Positions 58,532 to 64,000 of a stretch of DNA of 64,000 nucleotides are shown here, in pieces. Below the pieces are notes generated by a model. That model was not told the DNA's origin, searched no databases, and was given only the letters and a program-made list of their open reading frames with translations. How positions within the stretch are numbered: position 1 is the first letter of the stretch; each line of letters opens with the position of its first letter. The position numbers and the translations under genes were made by a program. The stretch is from NCBI RefSeq assembly GCF_003837805.1, contig NZ_RQIT01000026.1, forward strand, positions 41,762 to 105,761. Direction: 5' to 3'. This DNA comes from Bradyrhizobium sp. RP6. GTDB taxonomy: Bacteria > Pseudomonadota > Alphaproteobacteria > Rhizobiales > Xanthobacteraceae.

Positions 58532-59776
58532 TCAGCCTCTTCCCTTCGTCGGGATCTTGTTGAACGGCACGTCCTTGTCGACGCGGATGTCGCCGGGCAG
58601 GCCCAGCACCCGCTCGGCGATGATGTTGCGCATGATCTCGTCGGTGCCGCCCTCGACGCGCGTACCCGGCGCACGCAGCAGCATGGCCTGGAAACGGCCG
58701 GCCAGCTCGCCATCCTCGCCGCTGACGACGCCGGATGCGCCCTGCAGATCGAGTGCATAGGTCGCGACGTCCTGGATCATGGAGCCGGCCACCAGCTTGC
58801 CAATGGAGTTCTCCGGCCCCGGGCGTTCGCCCCTCGACAGCGCCGAGATTGCGCGCATGCTGGTGTATTTCAGCCCGCTTGCCTTCACCGCCCAGTTCGC
58901 CAGCTTGGATCGCACCGCGCGATCCTCGATCGCCGGGCCGTCGTCGAGCATCAGGCTGGAGCAGTACTCGAACAATTCGGGGAAACCGGTCGAGACGGCC
59001 GCGCCGATGGCGCTGCGCTCGTTCATCAGCGTGGTCAGTGAGACGTTCCAGCCGTCGCCGACCTCGCCGAGGCGCTGATGGTCGGGAATGCGGACGTTGG
59101 TGAAATAGACCTCGTTGAAGTCGGAGGCGCCGCTCGCCTGCTTGATCGGCCTGACCTCGACGCCCGGGCTCTTCATGTCCAGGAAGAACATGGTGAGGCC
59201 CTTGTGCTTGGGCACGGTCGGATCGGTGCGGGTGAGCAAAATGCCGTAGTCGGAATAATGTGCACCCGAGGTCCAGATCTTCTGGCCGTTGATGATCCAG
59301 TCGTCGCCGTCCTTCTCCGCGCGTGTGCGCAGGCCCGCAACGTCCGAGCCGCCGGCGGGCTCGGAGAACAGCTGGCACCAGACCTTCTCGCCGGAGGCGA
59401 GCGGCGGCAGATAGGTGCGCTTATGCTCCTCGCGCGCGAACGCCATCATGGTCGGCCCGCACATGCCGTGGCCGATGATGAACATGCGGGAGAGCTGACC
59501 GAACGGCCCCTCCTCCTGCTGCCAGATCACGCGCTCGATCGGCGAGGCGCCACGCCCGCCATATTCCTTCGGCCAGTGCAGGCAGGCCCAGCCGGCGTCG
59601 GCCTTCTTCTTCTGCCACGCCTTCGCCACTTCGAGAATGTTGGCGTTCTTGAGCACGGTGCGGCCGAGTGAGGATTTGCGCAGTTCCTCTTCATACTGCT
59701 TGGGCGCGTTGGCAGCGATCCACGCGCGCGCGGTGGCGCGGAATTGGGCTTCCTGCGGGGTGTCGTCGAAGTTCAT
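58532..59776 (-). CDS. Acyl-CoA dehydrogenase, copy 2
   Basis: 414 residues, paralogue of the gene at 57168. 'CQLFSEPAGGSDVAGLRTRAEKDGDDWIINGQKIWTSGAHYSDYGILLTRTD' and 'GGTDEIMRNIIAERVLGLPGDIRVDKDVPFNKIPTKGRG' match copy 1 nearly throughout. The two may have split substrate preference or form a heteromer, as some bacterial acyl-CoA dehydrogenase pairs do. Confidence 0.93.
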   Translation of the reverse strand: MNFDDTPQEAQFRATARAWIAANAPKQYEEELRKSSLGRTVLKNANILEVAKAWQKKKADAGWACLHWPKEYGGRGASPIERVIWQQEEGPFGQLSRMFIIGHGMCGPTMMAFAREEHKRTYLPPLASGEKVWCQLFSEPAGGSDVAGLRTRAEKDGDDWIINGQKIWTSGAHYSDYGILLTRTDPTVPKHKGLTMFFLDMKSPGVEVRPIKQASGASDFNEVYFTNVRIPDHQRLGEVGDGWNVSLTTLMNERSAIGAAVSTGFPELFEYCSSLMLDDGPAIEDRAVRSKLANWAVKASGLKYTSMRAISALSRGERPGPENSIGKLVAGSMIQDVATYALDLQGASGVVSGEDGELAGRFQAMLLRAPGTRVEGGTDEIMRNIIAERVLGLPGDIRVDKDVPFNKIPTKGRG

Positions 59777-59793
59777 CTTGCTTCTCTGTTGTC

Positions 59794-59885
59794 CGTAGGG
59801 TGGATTAGCCGGAGGCGTAATCCACCAATTCTGTCGAGCACTGCCGGTCAGTGGTGGGTTACGCCTTCGGCTAACCCACCCTACG
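59794..59885. repeat. Palindromic repeat, family C, copy 3
   Basis: CGTAGGGTGGATTAGCC...GCGTAATCCACC, then GGTGGGTTACGCC...GGCTAACCCACCCTACG. The whole 92-base element is a nested palindrome between the second and third dehydrogenase genes. Confidence 0.88.
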
Positions 59886-59894
59886 CATCTCTCG

Positions 59895-61022
59895 TTACGC
59901 TGCGTTCTTCTTCCGCATCCGATCGATCAACTGGTCTTCCCAATAAGTGAGGCTGCCGAGCCCGAGCGCCATCGCGTTGGCGCGGCGATAGTACATGTGG
60001 CAGTCGAACTCCCAGGTGAAGCCCATGCCGCCGTGAACCTGGATGTTGTTCTTGGCGCAGTGCTGGAATGCCTGCGTCGCGCTGATGCGCGCCGCAGCCG
60101 CGGCTTCCGGCAGCTCGGCCGCATTGGTCGAGAGCGCCCAGGCGCCGTAATAGCTGTTGGATCGCGCCAGCGTCGCCGAGACATACATGTCGGCAAGCAT
60201 GTGCTTGACGGCCTGGAACGAGCCGATCTGGCGGCCGAAAGCGATGCGGTCGAGCGCGTAGTCGCGGCCCATCTCCAGGGCGCGATCGGCACCACCGACC
60301 TGCTCGAACGCGCACAGCACTGCTGCGCGGTCGAGCACCTGGGTGAGGATGCTCCAGCCTTCGCCGGGTGCGCCGAGCGGCTCAGCTTTGGCGTCCTTGA
60401 AGATGATCTCGGCCTGCCCGCGGGTCGGATCGAGATTGGTGAGGCTTTTGACCTGGGCGCCGCCGGCTTTGAGATCGACCAGGAACAGCGAGATGTCATT
60501 GTCGCGCCCGCTCGATCCCGTGCGCGCGGCGACCACCGCGAAGTCGGCGATTGCCCCATCGGCAACCGGTTTCTTGACACCATTGAGCACACCGTTCGCA
60601 GCCGTCAGCTTGACGTGCTTCGGCGAAGGGTTGCCCTTGCCCTCGAACAGCGCGAGCGTGCCGATGGCCTCTCCGGAAGCAATCGCCGGCAGCCATTTCT
60701 TCTTCTGCGCATCATTGCCCGCAATCAGCAGCGCTTCGGCAGCAAGGTACACGGTCGAGGAGAACGGTACCGGCGCGTTGGCCCGGCCCATTTCCTCCGC
60801 GATCACGCAGAGCTCGAGATGGCCGGCACCGGCGCCGCCGAACTCCTCGGGAATCGCGACGCCGAGGAAGCCCATCTCGGCGAGGCCTTTCCACAGCTCC
60901 TTGTCGTAAGGCGCCTTGCCATCGAGCACGACGCGCACCGCCTTGGGCGGACACTTCTCAGCAAGGAATTTGCGCGCCTGGTCGCGGAGCTGCTTCTGGT
61001 CGTCGGAGAAGTCGAAGTTCAT
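59895..61022 (-). CDS. Acyl-CoA dehydrogenase, copy 3 (distinct subfamily)
   Basis: 375 residues. 'MNFDFSDDQKQLRDQARKFLAEKCPP' and 'FGRQIGSFQAVKHMLADMYVSATLARSNSYYGAW' are family motifs. The pattern before the C-terminus differs from copies 1 and 2 ('NNIQVHGGMGFTWEFDCHMYYRRANAMALGLGS'), as in steroid or side-chain dehydrogenases that work as heteromers. It may pair with copy 1 or 2. Confidence 0.92.
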   Translation of the reverse strand: MNFDFSDDQKQLRDQARKFLAEKCPPKAVRVVLDGKAPYDKELWKGLAEMGFLGVAIPEEFGGAGAGHLELCVIAEEMGRANAPVPFSSTVYLAAEALLIAGNDAQKKKWLPAIASGEAIGTLALFEGKGNPSPKHVKLTAANGVLNGVKKPVADGAIADFAVVAARTGSSGRDNDISLFLVDLKAGGAQVKSLTNLDPTRGQAEIIFKDAKAEPLGAPGEGWSILTQVLDRAAVLCAFEQVGGADRALEMGRDYALDRIAFGRQIGSFQAVKHMLADMYVSATLARSNSYYGAWALSTNAAELPEAAAAARISATQAFQHCAKNNIQVHGGMGFTWEFDCHMYYRRANAMALGLGSLTYWEDQLIDRMRKKNAA

Positions 61023-61062
61023 GGCGGGCTTACCTTTGTTTATTCATTCGATTCATTGGGCC

Positions 61063-61160
61063 GTCATTCCGGGGCGCGCGTAGCGCGAGCCCGGAATCGA
61101 TAGCCACCGGCTGGGGTTATGGATTCCGGGCCTGACCCTTTGGGCCATCCCGGAATGACG
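61063..61160. repeat. Dispersed palindromic repeat, family B, copy 4
   Basis: GTCATTCCGGGGCGCG...GCGAGCCCGGAATC, then GGATTCCGGGCC...CCATCCCGGAATGACG; 98 bases, filling the gap between the third dehydrogenase and the ligase gene. Confidence 0.88.
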
Positions 61161-61180
61161 GTGGTGAGAGAGTGGAGCGC

Positions 61181-63052
61181 TCATCGCAGCACGATCACAT
61201 CTTCATCCGGCTTGTCGTCATAAAGCCGCTCCACCAGCGCGGCGCGGCGTTCCAGGCCGGCGCGCTGGTTGATGTAGCCCTTGTCGGTGAGCTCGTTGCC
61301 GTCGATCGAGGGCGGCTCGACCATCAGCATCGCGCGCGCGATGATACGGCTGCTGGCGCCCTCGCATTCCCGGTTGTGGGCTTCCAGGCCGCGCCTGAAG
61401 CAGGCAATCACCTCGGGATGCTTCACCGCATCGGCAAAGCTCAAATCGGGATTGCCGACGAGCTGGCGGCAGGCGTGCAGGTTCGGCCAGGCCAAGAGGC
61501 CGATGTAGGCACGATCCTGTCCCGCGACCAACGCGTCGTGCACCACAGGCGTTGCTGCGGCGATCGCGTCGGTACGGAGCGAGCCGACATGGACGAAAGT
61601 GCCGGTGGTGAGCTTGAAGTCTTCCACCACGCGGCCGGCGAAGATGATGCCTTGCACCGGATCGGAATCGTCGACGAAGATGCCGGCATCGCCGATGCAG
61701 TAGAATCCTTCCTCGTCGAACATCTTCTTCGTGAGATCCGACTGGCCGAAATACCCGGGCGTGACGTTGACGCCGCGCAGGCGCAGTTCGTATTTCGAGC
61801 CGCACGGCACCATCTTCAATTCGACGCCGGGAAACGGCAGACCGATCAGGCCGACGCGCTCGGTATCCCAATAGGTGCCGGTCGAGGTCGGCGCGGTCTC
61901 GGTCGAACCCCAGCCGGTGTAGAACACGATGCGTTCGCCCGTGGTCTTCACGGCGAGCGCCTGCATGCGGTCGTACAGATCGTCCGGCAGCCGCGCGCCG
62001 CCATAGGCCATGATCGACAGGTTCTTGAAGAAGGAGCGGCAGAGCGCGTCGTCCTTCTCCATCGCCGCCGCCAACGCCGCGTAGCCGGCCGGCACGTTGG
62101 CGTAATAGGTCGGCGAGATCTCGCGCAGGTTCCGCAGCGTCTCCTCGAACTGGCCCGGCATCGGCCTTCCCTCGTCGATGTAGAGCGTGCCGCCATCGAC
62201 CAGGATCGGATGAAACGCCGCATTGCCGCCCATCGTGTGATTCCAGGGCATCCAGTCCAGCATGGTCGAGATCGGCCCGTTGGGATCACGCGGACGAACC
62301 TGCATCATCATCGCCGCGTTGGCGCACATCATCTGCTGCGTGTTGATGACGGCCTTGGGCATACCGGTGGAGCCTGACGTGAACAGCAGCTTGCCTACGG
62401 TCTGCGGCGTGATCTGTGCGATCGACGCCTCGACATCGGCCGTGACAGGCGTTGCCGCGAGCTCGGCGAAACTGACGCTTGCGATGCCGTCGCAGGGGCG
62501 CGCGACGTGAACCACGGTGACGCCGGTGAGATCGAGCGCGTTCAGCGCCTTCTCGAAGGTCGGCCCGTCCTGCACCATCACCACGGCCGGCTTAATGAGG
62601 TCGAACAGATATTTCAGCTTGACGTGATCGTGGCTCATCAACGAGTAGGCCGGCGACACCGGCGCCGCGGGTGAACGAGCCTGCATCGCGGCCTGCGTCA
62701 TCAACGCATGCTCGATCGAATTGCCGGAGAGGATCGCGACCGGACGTCCCTCGAGCTTGAGATTGAGCAAGCCTTGCGTCAGCGCATCCACGATGCGCTT
62801 GGCTTCGCCATAAGACACCTTGCGCCATTCGCGGTTGGGCCCGCCGCGCTGCGCGAGCCAGATGCGCTCTGGCGCTTCCTCCGCCCATTTCGCCAGCGAA
62901 GCCGGGATGTGCATCTCGTAAGCTTGCAGCGGAATGCGCGACTTCAGCACCACCGTGCCGCCATCGCGACGCTCGACATCGATGTCGCGCGCGAGCCACG
63001 CGACCTTGCGAAAGGCGGGCCTCGTCATCACCGCCGCCGCGCTTCCACTCAT
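61181..63052 (-). CDS. Feruloyl-CoA-synthase-like acyl-CoA ligase
   Basis: 623 residues. 'KLLFTSGSTGMPKAVINTQQMMCANAAMMMQVRP' is the ATP loop; 'LDWMPWNHTMGGNAAFHPILVDGGTLYIDEGRP' and 'FYTGWGSTETAPTSTGTYW' are typical of feruloyl-CoA synthases; the C-terminal part ends 'ELTDKGYINQRAGLERR', with the Lys expected for catalysis. It would activate a phenylpropanoid or related aromatic acid. Start ATG 63052 begins the family. Confidence 0.88.
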   Translation of the reverse strand: MSGSAAAVMTRPAFRKVAWLARDIDVERRDGGTVVLKSRIPLQAYEMHIPASLAKWAEEAPERIWLAQRGGPNREWRKVSYGEAKRIVDALTQGLLNLKLEGRPVAILSGNSIEHALMTQAAMQARSPAAPVSPAYSLMSHDHVKLKYLFDLIKPAVVMVQDGPTFEKALNALDLTGVTVVHVARPCDGIASVSFAELAATPVTADVEASIAQITPQTVGKLLFTSGSTGMPKAVINTQQMMCANAAMMMQVRPRDPNGPISTMLDWMPWNHTMGGNAAFHPILVDGGTLYIDEGRPMPGQFEETLRNLREISPTYYANVPAGYAALAAAMEKDDALCRSFFKNLSIMAYGGARLPDDLYDRMQALAVKTTGERIVFYTGWGSTETAPTSTGTYWDTERVGLIGLPFPGVELKMVPCGSKYELRLRGVNVTPGYFGQSDLTKKMFDEEGFYCIGDAGIFVDDSDPVQGIIFAGRVVEDFKLTTGTFVHVGSLRTDAIAAATPVVHDALVAGQDRAYIGLLAWPNLHACRQLVGNPDLSFADAVKHPEVIACFRRGLEAHNRECEGASSRIIARAMLMVEPPSIDGNELTDKGYINQRAGLERRAALVERLYDDKPDEDVIVLR

Positions 63053-63095
63053 TTTGCGTCTCCCGGAATTACTGTCCTTTGCGGATCTTCGTCGT

Positions 63096-63902
63096 TCAGC
63101 GCTTGATATAGACAGGCTTTCGCTTCTCAAGGAAGGCCCTGATGCCTTCCGAAAACTCTTCCGAGCGGCTGCACAGGACCTGGTTGCGATCTTCCATCGC
63201 GATCGCAGCTTCCAGCGATCCGGCATCGACGCTCATGTTGAGACATTCCTTGGACAGGCGCAGCCCAACGGGCGAGGCGGTCATCATCGCCTCGACATAG
63301 GGCTCGGCCGCGTCGTCGAGTTCGCCCTCGTCCACGACTTCCGAGACCAGGCCGACCGCGAGCGCGCGCTCCGCGCCGATGAAGCGCCCGGTGAGGATCA
63401 GTTCGGATGCAACCGACACGCCGACGAGACGCGGCAGGAAATAGCTGGTGCCGATATCGCAGCCGCCGAGACCAAGCTTGATGAAGGCGCAGTTCATCCG
63501 CGCCGATCTCGTCGCAATGCGGATGTCGGACGCTAGCGCCAGCGCAAAGCCGCCGCCCGCAGCCGCGCCCTGCACCAGCGCCAGGATCGGCTGCGGACAG
63601 CGCCGCATCAGCATCACGATGTCGGCGATGCGCCGCTGCGAGTCCAGCGACTCCGCGACCCCAGGCGGCTCCTGCTGCCCGGCCCGGCGCTGCATCGCGG
63701 CCTTGAGGTCGAGGCCGGCACAGAAATTCTTGCCGGCGCCCTTCAGCACGACGACACGCGTGTCGCGATTGCGCTGAAGACCCTGAAAGTAGTCGTTGAG
63801 CGCGTCGATCAGCGCAGGATCGAGCGCATTGAGACTGTCAGGACGATTGAGCGTCACCCGGTCGACGCCGTCATCGTGCTCGATCAGCAGCGGTTGGGAC
63901 AT
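63096..63902 (-). CDS. Enoyl-CoA hydratase/isomerase (crotonase family)
   Basis: 268 residues. 'GAGKNFCAGLDLKAAM' and 'LVQGAAAGGGFALALASDIRIATRSARMNCAFIKLGLGGCDIGTSYFLPRLVG' form the oxyanion hole. The second catalytic Glu of classic hydratases is replaced here by C-D-I ('GGCDIG'), so the reaction may not be simple hydration. Next to the ligase it could perform chain shortening of a cinnamoyl-CoA-type compound. Alternative start ATG 63923. Confidence 0.9.
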   Translation of the reverse strand: MSQPLLIEHDDGVDRVTLNRPDSLNALDPALIDALNDYFQGLQRNRDTRVVVLKGAGKNFCAGLDLKAAMQRRAGQQEPPGVAESLDSQRRIADIVMLMRRCPQPILALVQGAAAGGGFALALASDIRIATRSARMNCAFIKLGLGGCDIGTSYFLPRLVGVSVASELILTGRFIGAERALAVGLVSEVVDEGELDDAAEPYVEAMMTASPVGLRLSKECLNMSVDAGSLEAAIAMEDRNQVLCSRSEEFSEGIRAFLEKRKPVYIKR

Positions 63903-63960
63903 GGGGCCTCGCACTTCAGTCATGGGCCGGACTGCCACCCTCCCCTGGAGGAGGAGGATC

Positions 63961-63990
63961 GATCCCTCCCCTGGAGGGGGAGGGTCGATC
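63961..63990. repeat. CCCTCCCCTGGAGGG palindrome, family E
   Basis: GATCCCTCCCC and GGGGGAGGG(TC)GATC are near-perfect arms. A direct copy of its left half lies at 63938-63950, and a related hairpin at 19081-19107. Confidence 0.7.
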
Positions 63991-64000
63991 GCGCGCAGCG

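Overview
The window looks like a chromosomal segment of a high-GC alphaproteobacterium, most likely Bradyrhizobium or a close relative. The grounds are the PhyR-NepR-EcfG general stress locus, homospermidine synthesis, the ROSE-like heat-shock leader, DUF3551 small secreted proteins, and several families of short dispersed palindromes typical of that group. Assignment is from recognised protein families and gene content only; no search was run. I saw no rRNA, tRNA, CRISPR array, prophage or insertion sequence.

Layout. 1-7 kb: end of a TPR protein, a large membrane-anchored di-haem cytochrome (RoxA/peroxidase-like), two alpha/beta hydrolases, and an Hsp20 gene with a sigma-32-type promoter and a ROSE-type RNA thermometer. 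7-14 kb: gltB-gltD (glutamate synthase) with a possible sigma-54 promoter. 14-15 kb: an AT-richer single gene with a HEPN-like motif, probably acquired. 15-23 kb: outer-membrane barrel protein, kdsD, an AhpD-like/HxlR divergent pair with twin operators, SPFH-NfeD pair, a substrate-binding protein, hemH and a MAPEG protein. 23-28 kb: thioesterase, then an overlapping operon of M3 peptidase, DUF1007 protein and NicO/RcnA-type metal exporter. 28-33 kb: polyamine block (ornithine/lysine decarboxylase with a long leader, GNAT, RidA, homospermidine synthase). 33-40 kb: MgtC-like protein and a zinc-acquisition operon with a near-perfect Zur box, headed by a tiny His-rich membrane protein and followed by an ABC transporter, a CobW GTPase and a WD40-like protein; two half-permeases lie just upstream. 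40-45 kb: sodB, GNAT, MATE transporter, DUF2147, DUF3095 and a ribbon-helix-helix-like protein. 46-50 kb: an acyl-carrier-protein/adenylating enzyme/reductase/acyl-CoA synthetase cluster of unknown product. 50-54 kb: twin DUF3551 proteins, htpG, small exported protein, SnoaL-like protein. 54-56 kb: phyR, nepR, ecfG. 56-64 kb: nitroreductase and a catabolic block of three acyl-CoA dehydrogenases, a feruloyl-CoA-synthase-like ligase and an enoyl-CoA hydratase.

How the genes work together. Clear functional units are nitrogen assimilation (gltBD), polyamine synthesis (decarboxylase supplies putrescine, homospermidine synthase uses it), zinc uptake and allocation under Zur, heat shock (hsp20, htpG) and the general stress switch, and acyl-CoA/aromatic-acid catabolism. 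The most interesting less-described items are the His-rich small protein leading the Zur operon, the HEPN-like island gene, the ACP cluster, the fused cytosolic domain on the di-haem cytochrome, and an orphan plus-strand terminator at 53.7 kb that may end an unannotated small transcript.
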